64,000 bases of DNA from Mycolicibacterium sp. P9-64 (GTDB lineage: Bacteria > Actinomycetota > Actinomycetes > Mycobacteriales > Mycobacteriaceae), in assembly GCF_008329605.1 (NCBI RefSeq), contig NZ_NPKO01000001.1, positions 682,001-746,000 on the forward strand, read 5' to 3'. How positions within the stretch are numbered: the stretch's first letter is position 1; every line of letters begins with the position of its first letter. The notes under the pieces were generated by a model. That model was given only the letters and a program-made list of their open reading frames with translations. It made no database searches and was not told the DNA's origin. Position numbers and translations under genes: made by a program. Positions 52,875-61,008 of this stretch are shown here, piece after piece.

Positions 52875-53956
52875 GCGCCGGGAGTGAACCGCGCGGCGAG
52901 CGCCCTTCTGTCCAACTTGCCGATGCCGCGGCGGGGGAGCGCCTCGACGACGTGCACCTCTCGCGGCGCAGCGGTGGGATCGAGGGAGGTCGCAACGTGG
53001 GCACGCAGCTCGGCCACCGTCGGCGCCACCGGGCCCGTGGTCACGATCGCGGCACAGACCCGCTGCCCGAGCCGTTCGTCCGGGACGCCGAACACCGCAC
53101 TGTCCGCGATCGCGGGATGGGTGGCGAGCGCGGCTTCGACGAGTTGCGGAAGTACGGTCAGGCCACCGGTGCTGATGGCATCGTCGATGCGGCCGAGCAC
53201 GCGCAGCGCGCCCGAATCATCGAGGGCGCCAACGTCGTCGGTGCGGAACCAGCCCGGTTCGACGAATGGATCGGAGTCCACCGGATTGCGGTAGCCCTTG
53301 GCGACCGTTGCGCCGCCGAGCACGACGCGGCCGTCGTCGATGCGTACCTCGACCCCGTCGAGCGGCACGCCGTCGTAGACGCAGCCGCCTGCGGTCTCAC
53401 TCATGCCGTACGTGCGCACCACTGAAATACCTGCGGCGGCAGCCTTTTCCGCGATGGCGATGGGCATCGGCCCGCCGCCGATCAGCACGGCGTCCAGCTC
53501 GGCAAGCGCGGCGGTGGCTGCCGCGTCACGCAGCGCACTGTCGAGCTGGATGGCCACCAACGAGGCGTACCGTCGTTCACTGCCCAACGACGCTATGGCG
53601 GAGGGTAATTCGGCAACGGCCAGGCTCGGCGAGATGGCCACGGGCGTGGTACCCGCGAGCACGCTGCGTATCAGCACCTGCAGGCCTGCGACGTGATAGG
53701 CGGGCAATGCCAACAGCCAGCTGCCTGGACCGCCTAGCCTGTCGTGGGTGGCCGAGGCGCTGGCAATCAGTGCTGCAGCGGTCAGCATCGCGCCCTTCGG
53801 CACGCCGGTGGTGCCCGACGTCGACACCACGATCGCGACGTCGTCGTCGATGTCCTCGCCCACCCGCAGTGACGTCGTCAGCAGCTCGGCCTGGCGTTCG
53901 TCGTCGGCGGGCACGGGCAGAAGCGCAGACCCCTGACCATCGAGAACTCCCTCCAA
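52871..53956 (-). CDS. menE: o-succinylbenzoate-CoA ligase
   Basis: Menaquinone-pathway enzyme that activates o-succinylbenzoate with ATP and CoA. As called here it is 361 residues, the short mycobacterial form. The ANL-superfamily P-loop is VSTSGTTGVPKGAML (about residues 44-58), then VVRTYGMSETAGGCVYDG, WFRTDDVGAL and, near the end, LPRRGIGKLDRRAL with the catalytic lysine. TTG 53956 is the only conventional start. The frame stays open upstream to overlap the DUF3349 stop and reads LRALVIPELP there, so the true start may be further up. Equivalent to Rv0542c. Confidence 0.93.
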   Translation of the reverse strand: MEGVLDGQGSALLPVPADDERQAELLTTSLRVGEDIDDDVAIVVSTSGTTGVPKGAMLTAAALIASASATHDRLGGPGSWLLALPAYHVAGLQVLIRSVLAGTTPVAISPSLAVAELPSAIASLGSERRYASLVAIQLDSALRDAAATAALAELDAVLIGGGPMPIAIAEKAAAAGISVVRTYGMSETAGGCVYDGVPLDGVEVRIDDGRVVLGGATVAKGYRNPVDSDPFVEPGWFRTDDVGALDDSGALRVLGRIDDAISTGGLTVLPQLVEAALATHPAIADSAVFGVPDERLGQRVCAAIVTTGPVAPTVAELRAHVATSLDPTAAPREVHVVEALPRRGIGKLDRRALAARFTPGA

Positions 53957-54015
53957 CGCCGTCAGAAGAGACAGCGTCGAAGGAAGTTCCGGAATGACGA
54001 GGGCGCGAAGCGGAA

Positions 54016-54336
54016 CTATGCGGAACCCGATTCGTCGGTCGCGTCCTCGGCGTCACGGGGATCGTCGAGCGGCCAACCCTTCGCGGCAAGCCGCACCCGT
54101 ACGCGTTCGACGTCATTGGGCGTTGGCAGCTCGTCGGTCAGCTGGGTGATCAGCACCCCGATGTCGACGTGATCGAAGTCGCCTCGGTTGATCAGATCCT
54201 GCGCGACGGCCTTGACCTCGTCGTTGGTCAGCCGCGGGGTCAGCAACGCCAGCAACGGCACCCGATCGGGTCCCGGCACGCCTTCCGGATACCCCGCGTT
54301 GACCCACGCCACGATCTTGGCGAGAAATCTGTTCAC
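54016..54336 (-). CDS. DUF3349 protein (Rv0543c type), copy 1
   Basis: A 106-residue helical protein of the DUF3349 family. NRFLAKIVAWVNAGYPEGVPGPDRVPLLALL at the N-terminus and DVERVRVRLAAKGWPLDD at the C-terminus are characteristic. Function unknown. GTG 54336 has GGGGAGAG eight bases upstream and gives the family length. Its TAG stop overlaps a possible ATA start of menE. A second DUF3349 copy lies 2 kb away on the other strand. Confidence 0.9.
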   Translation of the reverse strand: MNRFLAKIVAWVNAGYPEGVPGPDRVPLLALLTPRLTNDEVKAVAQDLINRGDFDHVDIGVLITQLTDELPTPNDVERVRVRLAAKGWPLDDPRDAEDATDESGSA

Positions 54337-54465
54337 TGCGTCAACTCTCCCCACGCCACGGCAAAGCCGCCTCGGTTTCATGACCCGTCGATCGTAATGG
54401 CGAAGTGACGGCACCGAGCGGACGGCAATGAATTCTCGTGCTAAACGAACGTGCAGAAGATGACG

Positions 54466-54483
54466 GGTGAATTGTGAGTGAAC
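54466..54483 (+). promoter_or_regulatory. Possible RegX3/PhoB-like box upstream of pitA
   Basis: GGTGAAT (54466-54472) and AGTGAAC (54477-54483) form an imperfect direct repeat with an 11-bp period, similar to the box before senX3. It is 97 bases ahead of the pitA start. PhoB-type regulators bind such repeats. The match is imperfect and is offered as a hypothesis. Confidence 0.35.
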
Positions 54484-54579
54484 ACCTCACGGATCATGGC
54501 AAAGACCCAGGTCGGAGCGCTGTTTTCGCTATGGCGCTCGCTGGTCAAACGGACGCGCGTACCGACAGAATTAGCAACC

Positions 54580-55827
54580 ATGAGCGCAGAGATGATCATC
54601 CTGGTGCTGTTGATAGCAACGGCACTGGCATTCGACTTCACCAACGGATTCCATGACACCGGAAACGCCATGGCGACGTCGATCGCCACGGGCGCCTTGA
54701 AGCCCAAGACCGCCGTGCTGCTGGCCGGCATCCTCAACCTCGTCGGCGCCTTCCTCTCGGTCGAGGTTGCGGTCACCGTGACCACCTCGGTGCTGAAGGT
54801 GCAGGACAGCAAAACTGGACACCTGCTATCGGGCATCGACGCCTCGATGGGGCTGACCATCATCTTCTCGGGTCTGATCGGCGGAATCCTCTGGAATCTG
54901 CTGACTTGGCTGTTCGGCATCCCTTCGAGCTCGTCGCACGCACTGTTCGGCGGTCTGATCGGTGCAGGCATCGCCGCACTCGGGATGTCCGGGGTCAACT
55001 GGCCCGGCGTGCTCAGCAAGGTCATCATCCCGGCATTCGCCTCCCCGTTCATCGCCGGCCTCGTCGCCGCGGCGGGCACGTGGTTGGTCTATCGGATCAC
55101 TCGCAGGGTCGCGAAGAAGCGTCGTGAGGAAGGCTTCCGCTGGGGTCAGATCATCACGGCCTCGCTCGTTGCGCTTGCACACGGCACGGGTGATGCCCAG
55201 AAGACCATGGGTGTCATCGCACTCGCCCTGATCACCACCGGCCACCTCACCGGCGACGTGAAGAAGGACGGCCTGCCGTTCTGGATCATCTTCAGCTGCG
55301 CGCTGGCGATCGGCCTCGGCACCTACATCGGAGGCTGGCGCGTCATCCGCACCCTGGGCAAGGGTCTCGTCGAGATCGAGTCGCCCCAGGGCTTCGCCGC
55401 GGAGGCGTCGTCGGCAGTGGTCATTCTGAGCTCGAGCGCCGCCGGTATGGCGTTGTCCACCACGCAGGTGGCGACGGGGTCGATCCTCGGCTCCGGCGTC
55501 GGCAAGCCGGGCGCTCAGGTCCGCTGGGCGGTTGCGGGCCGGATGGCAGTGGCGTGGCTCGTCACGCTGCCCGCCGCCGCACTCGTCGGGGCACTGTCGT
55601 ACTGGCTGTCCTACGCACTCAAGTCCGCGACCGACTCGCAGCTGGTCGGTGACGGCGTGATCTTCCTGATCCTGGTCGGGCTCTCCGGTTACATGTACTG
55701 GCGCGCGCAGCAGCAGAAGGTTGACAGCACCAACGTCAACGCGGACTGGGACGACTCCACCAACTCCGTCGTTCCCGCCGAAGAGCGCGCCAAGGCCAAG
55801 GAAGCCAAGCCCACGGCCGCGGTCTAG
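54580..55827 (+). CDS. pitA: Low-affinity inorganic phosphate transporter
   Basis: A 415-residue PiT-family permease that imports metal-phosphate with protons, equivalent to Rv0545c. The two inverted PD001131 signatures are ALAFDFTNGFHDTGNAMAT near the N-terminus and SLVALAHGTGDAQKTMGVIA in the middle. About ten helices are visible. ATG 54580 gives the normal N-terminus; an ATG at 54478 would add a basic 34-residue extension overlapping the candidate box. Compared with M. tuberculosis, pitA and its two followers run in the opposite direction to menE. Confidence 0.93.
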   Translation: MSAEMIILVLLIATALAFDFTNGFHDTGNAMATSIATGALKPKTAVLLAGILNLVGAFLSVEVAVTVTTSVLKVQDSKTGHLLSGIDASMGLTIIFSGLIGGILWNLLTWLFGIPSSSSHALFGGLIGAGIAALGMSGVNWPGVLSKVIIPAFASPFIAGLVAAAGTWLVYRITRRVAKKRREEGFRWGQIITASLVALAHGTGDAQKTMGVIALALITTGHLTGDVKKDGLPFWIIFSCALAIGLGTYIGGWRVIRTLGKGLVEIESPQGFAAEASSAVVILSSSAAGMALSTTQVATGSILGSGVGKPGAQVRWAVAGRMAVAWLVTLPAAALVGALSYWLSYALKSATDSQLVGDGVIFLILVGLSGYMYWRAQQQKVDSTNVNADWDDSTNSVVPAEERAKAKEAKPTAAV

Positions 55828-55865
55828 CCCGCCATCCACTTACCTGCTGACAGAAGGACGTTCTG

Positions 55866-56144
55866 ATGCATTATCTCGAAGCCGTTTTCAAGGTGCTGGT
55901 GATTGGGCTGATCCTGGGTGCTGGCCTGCCTGCGGTGTTCGCCGTCGGCCTCGTCGCCTTCTCGAAGGGGTCGGGCGGCGAGGAAGCCGGTGGCGCGGTG
56001 GTCGCACCCAACCCGGCTCTGAAGGCCGCTGGGTTGCTGTTGTTCGCGCTTGTTGCCGCCGTGGTGGTGATCGCGATCCTGTACATCACCAAGGCCACGA
56101 TCATCCACCACTTCGGGTTCAACCCCGTTCCGTTCATCCCCTGA
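55866..56144 (+). CDS. Small two-helix membrane protein (Rv0544c type)
   Basis: A 92-residue protein with helices at about residues 8-31 and 52-73. The C-terminus IIHHFGFNPVPFIP is distinctive. It follows pitA by 38 bases, with AGAAGGAC as ribosome site. Equivalent to Rv0544c, which is also adjacent to pitA in M. tuberculosis. It may be an accessory to phosphate transport; this is by context only. Confidence 0.85.
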   Translation: MHYLEAVFKVLVIGLILGAGLPAVFAVGLVAFSKGSGGEEAGGAVVAPNPALKAAGLLLFALVAAVVVIAILYITKATIIHHFGFNPVPFIP

Positions 56145-56178
56145 GTCCCCTTCCTCCCCGTAGTGAGTGAGTGAGAAC

Positions 56179-56490
56179 ATGACCGACAATCCGAGCGTGC
56201 TCGACAACGTCCTGGGCTGGCTGCACGACGGCTACCCAGAAGGCGTTCCCCCGAAGGACTACTTCGCCTTGCTGGCGCTGCTGAAGCGCTCGCTGACGGA
56301 GGACGAGGTCGTGAAGGCGGCCCAGTCCGTCCTCAAGACCAGCGCGGCGACCGAGGATGCGGTCACCGAGGACGAGATCCGCAGGGCGGTGCAGGACGTC
56401 ATCGCCAAGGAGCCGAACCCCGAGGAAATCCACCAGGTTGCTTCACGGTTGGCCTCCGTCGGCTGGCCACTGGCCGCATCGGCCGGCTAG
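56179..56490 (+). CDS. DUF3349 protein, copy 2
   Basis: A 103-residue DUF3349 protein starting TDNPSVLDNVLGWLHDGYPEGVP and ending HQVASRLASVGWPLAA. It is clearly a paralogue of the gene at 54016-54336 but more diverged in the middle. ATG 56179 is preferred over GTG 56167. It is the last gene of the pitA unit and ends at a strong hairpin. Confidence 0.88.
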   Translation: MTDNPSVLDNVLGWLHDGYPEGVPPKDYFALLALLKRSLTEDEVVKAAQSVLKTSAATEDAVTEDEIRRAVQDVIAKEPNPEEIHQVASRLASVGWPLAASAG

Positions 56491-56504
56491 TCCGGCCTCT
56501 GCGT

Positions 56505-56546
56505 TTCGGCGCGCATACCTCGCTCAGCGACGGTATGCGCGCCGAA
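56505..56546. terminator. Strong two-way terminator hairpin
   Basis: TTCGGCGCGCATACC (56505-56519) and GGTATGCGCGCCGAA (56532-56546) form a perfect 15-pair stem with a 12-base loop, centred between the ends of the DUF3349 gene and the glyoxalase-like gene. It is the strongest hairpin I found in the window. Confidence 0.75.
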
Positions 56547-56559
56547 TTCGTTGTAGGCC

Positions 56560-56988
56560 TTATTGTCTCGTGTCGCGTCGCAGCGGATGCGTCTCGGGAA
56601 CCTGTACGAAAATCAAGGTGACGCCGTCCGGGTCGGTCACGTGCAACTCGTGCAAACCCCACGGTTCCGGTTTGGCTTCGCGGGCGATCGGCACGCCGCG
56701 GGACTCGAGTTCGGCCTGGGTTTCGTAGACGTCGCGGACCTGTAACCACAGTGCGCCGGGGAACGCCTCTCCCGGGTCGCTTCGCTGCTTCCCACCGTCC
56801 ACATCTCCCGGGTCGCTTCGCTCCTTCCCACCGTGGCCGGCCAGTTCGATGAGTGACTGCCCCGCGTAGAACACCGTGCCGACGCCGTACTCGCGCGCGA
56901 TGGCCAATCCGATGGCGTCGCGATAAAAGGTCAGCGACCGTTGGTAATCGGCCGGCCGGAACAGCACCCGGCTGGCCAGGATCTCCAT
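56560..56988 (-). CDS. Glyoxalase/VOC-family protein with repeat insertion
   Basis: A 142-residue vicinal-oxygen-chelate protein equivalent to Rv0546c. LFRPADYQRSLTFYRDAIGLAIAREYG and VFYAGQSLIELAGHG form the first beta-alpha-beta half, and WLQVRDVYETQAELESRG with GLHELHVTDPDGVTLIFVQVPE the second. Between the halves, at about residues 52-74, two repeat copies add KERSDPGDV and KQRSDPGEA, making the protein longer than the M. tuberculosis form. The insert falls in the interdomain loop. Substrate unknown. Confidence 0.87.
   Translation of the reverse strand: MEILASRVLFRPADYQRSLTFYRDAIGLAIAREYGVGTVFYAGQSLIELAGHGGKERSDPGDVDGGKQRSDPGEAFPGALWLQVRDVYETQAELESRGVPIAREAKPEPWGLHELHVTDPDGVTLIFVQVPETHPLRRDTRQ
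56768..56834 (-). repeat. Two GAGCGAAGCGAC-family copies inside the glyoxalase gene
   Basis: Copies at 56768-56798 and 56804-56834 differ at one base, with a 36-bp period (12 codons). On the coding strand each reads ...GAAG[G/C]AGCGAAGCGACCCGGGAGA. They have the coding orientation of the host gene, which here is the minus strand. Confidence 0.85.
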
Positions 56989-57114
56989 GCTGTCGGTTCT
57001 AACACGTCATCTGCCTTATTCGGCCGCGACACGGTAGCCATGGACTCGCCGAAAGTACGTTTGTTTGCGCCGTTACTCGACCGACGCGTACATCATCCGT
57101 ACGTTCGGCGGTGG

Positions 57115-57885
57115 CTAGCTACCGGATTCGGCTGCGACGCGGTAGCCGCGTACCGCGATGGGGCCGAACACCGCGACCAGGCCGACCACCCATGCCACCG
57201 ACTGCAGGACCGGCCAGAGCGTGGGTCCGCCGTCGGCAAGCGCCCGCATCGCCTCGATGGCCGGTGACATCGGCTGCGCACGCACGACCGGCTGCAGCCA
57301 GCCGGGGAACGCGGCGACGGGCACCATGCCCGAGTTGAAGAACAGCAGGAGGAAGCAGACGGTCGACAGCCCGGTGATGATGTTCTTGCCCGCGGCCTGC
57401 ACGCCGAACGCGACGATCACCGTCGAGAACCCGATCACCATCCATACCGGCACGAGGATGAATCCTATTGCGGCAAACCACCCTTCGTTGAACCGTAGGC
57501 CCATCGCGATGCCGACCGCGGTGATCGCGATCGAGCCGACAAGGGCGCGGCCCGCTTCGGCGAGCAGCCTGCCCGACAGCGCACTGGCGCGGTGCACGGG
57601 TAACACCCACAGCCGGCTCAACAGACCCGACGCTCGCTCGTCGGGAATGGCTGCGCCGGCCCCGATCGCACCGAACAGCGCACCGACCACAGCGCACATC
57701 GGGACCAGTCCGTACAGGCCACTCGTGCCGGTGAGCGTTTGCACGGACTGTCCGATCACCAGCCCGTAGACGACGAGCAAGAAGGTCGGGAAGATCAGCG
57801 ACTGGATCAGCACCACCGGCTCGCGGCGCCAGCGGCGCAGCAGGCGGCCTGCCTGAAGCCGGCTCTGCACGGCCAGCGTCGTCAT
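57115..57885 (-). CDS. ABC-2 type exporter permease (DrrB-like), second permease
   Basis: A 256-residue ABC-2 permease with six helices. QSRLQAGRLLRRWRREPVVLIQSLIFPTFLLVVYG at the N-terminus, then PDERASGLLSRLWVLPVHRASALSGRLLAEA and NSGMVPVAAFPGWLQPVVRAQPMSPAIEAMRALA, are typical of DrrB-type proteins. ATG 57885 overlaps the stop of the other permease (ATGA). It should form a heterodimer with that permease and export a lipid or drug energised by the ATPase at 58622-59569. Substrate unknown. Confidence 0.88.
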   Translation of the reverse strand: MTTLAVQSRLQAGRLLRRWRREPVVLIQSLIFPTFLLVVYGLVIGQSVQTLTGTSGLYGLVPMCAVVGALFGAIGAGAAIPDERASGLLSRLWVLPVHRASALSGRLLAEAGRALVGSIAITAVGIAMGLRFNEGWFAAIGFILVPVWMVIGFSTVIVAFGVQAAGKNIITGLSTVCFLLLFFNSGMVPVAAFPGWLQPVVRAQPMSPAIEAMRALADGGPTLWPVLQSVAWVVGLVAVFGPIAVRGYRVAAESGS

Positions 57886-58625
57886 GACTTCCTCCGTTGC
57901 ATCCGCAGCGTGATCGCGCCGAACACCACCAGCAGCCCAACGCACCAGGCCAGGCTGGCCACCACATTGGCGGTGTGCACCCCGCCGGTGGACAGTGCCC
58001 GCAGGGTCTCCGAGATCTGCGAGACGGGCTGATTGCGCACGAATGCGCCGAGCCAGCTGGGAAACGCTTCGGCGGGCGCGATACCCGTCGACAGCATCAC
58101 CAGCAGCAGTTGGGGGATCAGCAGGGTCTGGCCCGCGGCTTCGGCGTTCGTCGCCACCGAGCCCATGGCGTCGGCGCCGAGCGATAGCGCAAGCGACAGC
58201 ACGAGTGCGATGGCGGCGAAGGCGACGGTTTGGACGATGCCGCCGTTGAACCGGAAGCCGAACGCGTACCCGATGCCGACGGCTGCGGCCAGTGCGCCGG
58301 TGGCCCTGATCAACGCCGACAGCATGCGGGCGCTCACCGGAACCAGTGCCGACATGGGCAGGGTGCGGAGTCGAACTCCCAAGCCGCTCAGGTGATCTCG
58401 CGCGGCACGGTCGGCAGTTGTCATCGCGGTGAAGATCATCGCCTGCACGACGATGACCGGGAGGATGTACTGCGGATAGCTGGTGCCGCCGGTGTCGATC
58501 ACGTTGCGCAGCGTGATGTTGAAGCAGATGAAGAACGCGATGGGGCCGCCGATCGCGAAGATCAGGTCGCCGTCGCGGACGGTGCCAAGCACCGACCTCT
58601 CGGTCAGTGCGCCGAGTGCCGTCAT
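57882..58625 (-). CDS. ABC-2 type exporter permease (DrrB-like), first permease
   Basis: A 247-residue paralogue of the neighbouring permease, with six helices. FFICFNITLRNVIDTGG, then DHLSGLGVRLRTLPMSALVPVSARMLSAL and STGIAPAEAFPSWLGAFVRNQPVSQISETLRAL, match the ABC-2 pattern. ATG 58625 overlaps the ATPase stop, and its own stop overlaps the next start: three genes are coupled. The module is inserted between the Rv0546c- and Rv0547c-type genes and so looks like an accessory addition. Confidence 0.88.
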   Translation of the reverse strand: MTALGALTERSVLGTVRDGDLIFAIGGPIAFFICFNITLRNVIDTGGTSYPQYILPVIVVQAMIFTAMTTADRAARDHLSGLGVRLRTLPMSALVPVSARMLSALIRATGALAAAVGIGYAFGFRFNGGIVQTVAFAAIALVLSLALSLGADAMGSVATNAEAAGQTLLIPQLLLVMLSTGIAPAEAFPSWLGAFVRNQPVSQISETLRALSTGGVHTANVVASLAWCVGLLVVFGAITLRMQRRKS

Positions 58626-59569
58626 GCCAGGGCGTCCTCGGCGGCTCCGGTCAGCTTGAAGAACACCTCGTCCAAAGATGGCTTGCGCAGCGAGATGTCG
58701 TTGAGTTCGACGCCGAGTGCGCCGACGCGACGGAATACCTCGGACAGGGTGGTGACGCCGTCGGGCGCGGGCACGGCCACCCTGCCGCTGTCGGTGTCCG
58801 TCTCCAGTCCTTCGATTCCTTCCAGCGCGGCCGCGATGGCGGGCACGTCGGCGGGATCGGCCGGGGTCACCTGGCAGTAGCTCCCACCGACCCGGCGCTT
58901 GAGCTCCTCGGGGGTGCCGTCGGCGATCACCTTGCCGTGGTCGATGACGACGATGGAGTCGCTGAGGGCGTCGGCCTCCTCGAGGTACTGCGTGGTGAGC
59001 AGCACCGTGATGCCTTGATCCTTCAACGACGCGACCAGTTCCCACACCTCACGCCGGCTGCGGGGATCGAGCCCCGTGGTCGGTTCGTCGAGGAACACCA
59101 CCTTCGGCGGCACGACCAGACCGCACGCGATGTCGACGCGGCGCCGCATGCCACCGGAGTAGGTCGACACCCGCCTGCCGCCGGCGTCGATGAGGCTGAA
59201 TGCCTCGAGCATCTCGTCGGCACGGGCATCGGCGTCGCGACGCTTCAAGCCGCGCAACCGCGCGAACAGGATCAGGTTCTCGCGGCCGGTGAGCAGTTCG
59301 TCGACGGCGGCGTACTGACCGGTGACACCGACGGACGCACGAACCTGCTTGGCCTGCTTCACCACGTCGTACCCCGCCACGAGGGCACGTCCGGTGGACG
59401 GCCGGATCAGGGTGGACAGGATGTTGATCGTCGTGGTCTTGCCCGCCCCGTTGGGCCCGAGGACGCCGAGCACCGAGCCGACCGGGGTGGAGAACGTCAC
59501 GCCCCGCAGGGCCTGGCTGTCGCCGAACTTCTTCGTTACGGCGTCCAGCTCGATTGCAAAGTCAGCCAC
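58622..59569 (-). CDS. ABC transporter ATPase (DrrA-like)
   Basis: A 315-residue ATPase of the daunorubicin-resistance DrrA family. Walker A is GPNGAGKTT (about residues 39-47), the Q-loop is in SVGVTGQYAAVDELLTGREN, the signature is STYSGGMRRRVDIA, and Walker B is VVFLDEPTTGLDPRSRRE. A C-terminal DrrA-type extension (about residues 225-315) includes SLDEVFFKLTG. It leads a three-gene operon with the two permeases. Start ATG 59569. Confidence 0.92.
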   Translation of the reverse strand: MADFAIELDAVTKKFGDSQALRGVTFSTPVGSVLGVLGPNGAGKTTTINILSTLIRPSTGRALVAGYDVVKQAKQVRASVGVTGQYAAVDELLTGRENLILFARLRGLKRRDADARADEMLEAFSLIDAGGRRVSTYSGGMRRRVDIACGLVVPPKVVFLDEPTTGLDPRSRREVWELVASLKDQGITVLLTTQYLEEADALSDSIVVIDHGKVIADGTPEELKRRVGGSYCQVTPADPADVPAIAAALEGIEGLETDTDSGRVAVPAPDGVTTLSEVFRRVGALGVELNDISLRKPSLDEVFFKLTGAAEDALA

Positions 59570-59608
59570 GCCGCCGAGTATGGCATGGCTAACCTAACTA
59601 GTTGGTGG

Positions 59609-60493
59609 CTAGTCGACGGGTTGCACCCTCTGCCGCTTCATCACGGCGTCGACCGCCGCGGGCGCAAAGCTGTTGATGGCGTGTGCCGTGACGGCCATGC
59701 GCGGGGCGATCCGCACCGGCCTGGTGCGCGCGGCGGTCAGCATCCACTCGGCGGCCTCGTCGGCACTCAACCCGGGTAGCCCGTCGTAGGCCCTGGTCGG
59801 CGCAATCATCGGGGTCTTGACCAGCGGGTAGAACAGCGTGGTCGAGTGCACGCCATCCCTGCTCCACTCGGTCTCGATGACGCGGCTCACCGCCGTCAGC
59901 GCCGCCTTCGATGCGTTGTAGACGGCGAACAGCGGCGACGATTCGTTCAGCACGCCCCACGTCGAGACGTTGATGATGTGGCCGTCGCCGCGTTCCCGCA
60001 TGCCTGGCGCGAGGCCGCGGATCAGCCGCAGTGGCGAGAAGTAGTTGAGCGCCATCGTGCGCTCGACGTCGTGCCACCGATCGAGGGACTCGGCCAGTGG
60101 CCTGCGAATGGACCTGCCCGCGTTGTTGATCAGGATGTCGATCCCGCCCAGGTCCTTCTCGAGGGTGGCGACCAGCTCGTCGATGGCGTCGAGATCGGAC
60201 AGGTCGCAGGCGATGGCTCTGGCGTCCCCGCCAGCGGCGGTGATGCGGGCGGCGACGGCGTCGAGCAGTTCCTGGCGTCGCGCGACCACGACGACCTTGG
60301 CGCCCGCGCGGGCCAGCTTCTCCGCCCCTGCCTCGCCGATCCCGGACGACGCACCGGTGACCAGGATCCGCTTGCCCTTGAGATCGATCGGGTCGCGGTT
60401 GGGCCGAAGGTTCAGCAGCCGTTCGGACACCGGGGGTCGCATGCTGGCCAGCAGCATGCCGTCGGCGAGGCGGCGGAGGGGACTCTTACTCAC
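59609..60493 (-). CDS. Short-chain dehydrogenase/reductase (Rv0547c type)
   Basis: A 294-residue SDR. The cofactor motif is ILVTGASSGIGEAGAEKLARAGAKVV (about residues 44-69 in two adjoining stretches), NNAG follows in IDILINNAGRSIR, and the catalytic YxxxK is YNASK. An N-terminal extension of 40 residues precedes the core. Probably NADP-linked; the substrate is unknown. It lies upstream of the ABC operon with a 39-bp gap. Confidence 0.9.
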   Translation of the reverse strand: MSKSPLRRLADGMLLASMRPPVSERLLNLRPNRDPIDLKGKRILVTGASSGIGEAGAEKLARAGAKVVVVARRQELLDAVAARITAAGGDARAIACDLSDLDAIDELVATLEKDLGGIDILINNAGRSIRRPLAESLDRWHDVERTMALNYFSPLRLIRGLAPGMRERGDGHIINVSTWGVLNESSPLFAVYNASKAALTAVSRVIETEWSRDGVHSTTLFYPLVKTPMIAPTRAYDGLPGLSADEAAEWMLTAARTRPVRIAPRMAVTAHAINSFAPAAVDAVMKRQRVQPVD

Positions 60494-60513
60494 GGGTCAT
60501 GAGTTTAGGTTGC

Positions 60514-60999
60514 CTATTCTTCGGCCCGCGGCGACGGCCGCAGGACGCAGCGGGCGTAGCCGATCCAACAGACGATCGACGCGATCAATCCGACGGCGAT
60601 GACGAGCTTGGGTGCCGCCGCGACGTCGACGGCTACCGCGCTGCCGCCGGGGGTATTGCGGTCCACCAGCGGCATGACCATGAGCGGCAGGAGTCCCGCA
60701 GCGAACGTCGCCATGGCGCCGACGACCGCGACCCCGAACGCGCCGCGCAGCGCGCCGTAGACCATGACGCCGACGGTCAGGTACACCAGGACGGCCAACG
60801 GCAGCGGCCTCAGGCCGGCGTTGACGTCACCCGTCATGGTCCAGGCGCCCCACCCCGCCATCTGGGCCGATCCGCCGTCGTTGCGCGCGGTGAACCACGG
60901 AAACAGCGTGACGGCGACGAGCAGCGCGCCAAGCCCGGCGATCGTCCACTTGGTGATCGCAGCCTCGAGTCCGGTGGCGATCGCAGTCCCCGGGGTCAC
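60514..60999 (-). CDS. Four-helix membrane protein, unknown
   Basis: A 161-residue membrane protein with helices at about residues 17-35, 67-84, 88-110 and 131-151. The first loop is polar (FTARNDGGSAQMAGWGAWTM). No family is recognised with confidence; it resembles small actinobacterial Trp-rich membrane proteins. Start ATG 60999 lies next to a perfect 10-bp inverted repeat. It precedes the SDR by 20 bases on the same strand. Confidence 0.72.
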   Translation of the reverse strand: MTPGTAIATGLEAAITKWTIAGLGALLVAVTLFPWFTARNDGGSAQMAGWGAWTMTGDVNAGLRPLPLAVLVYLTVGVMVYGALRGAFGVAVVGAMATFAAGLLPLMVMPLVDRNTPGGSAVAVDVAAAPKLVIAVGLIASIVCWIGYARCVLRPSPRAEE

Positions 61000-61008
61000 G
61001 GGCGCACG

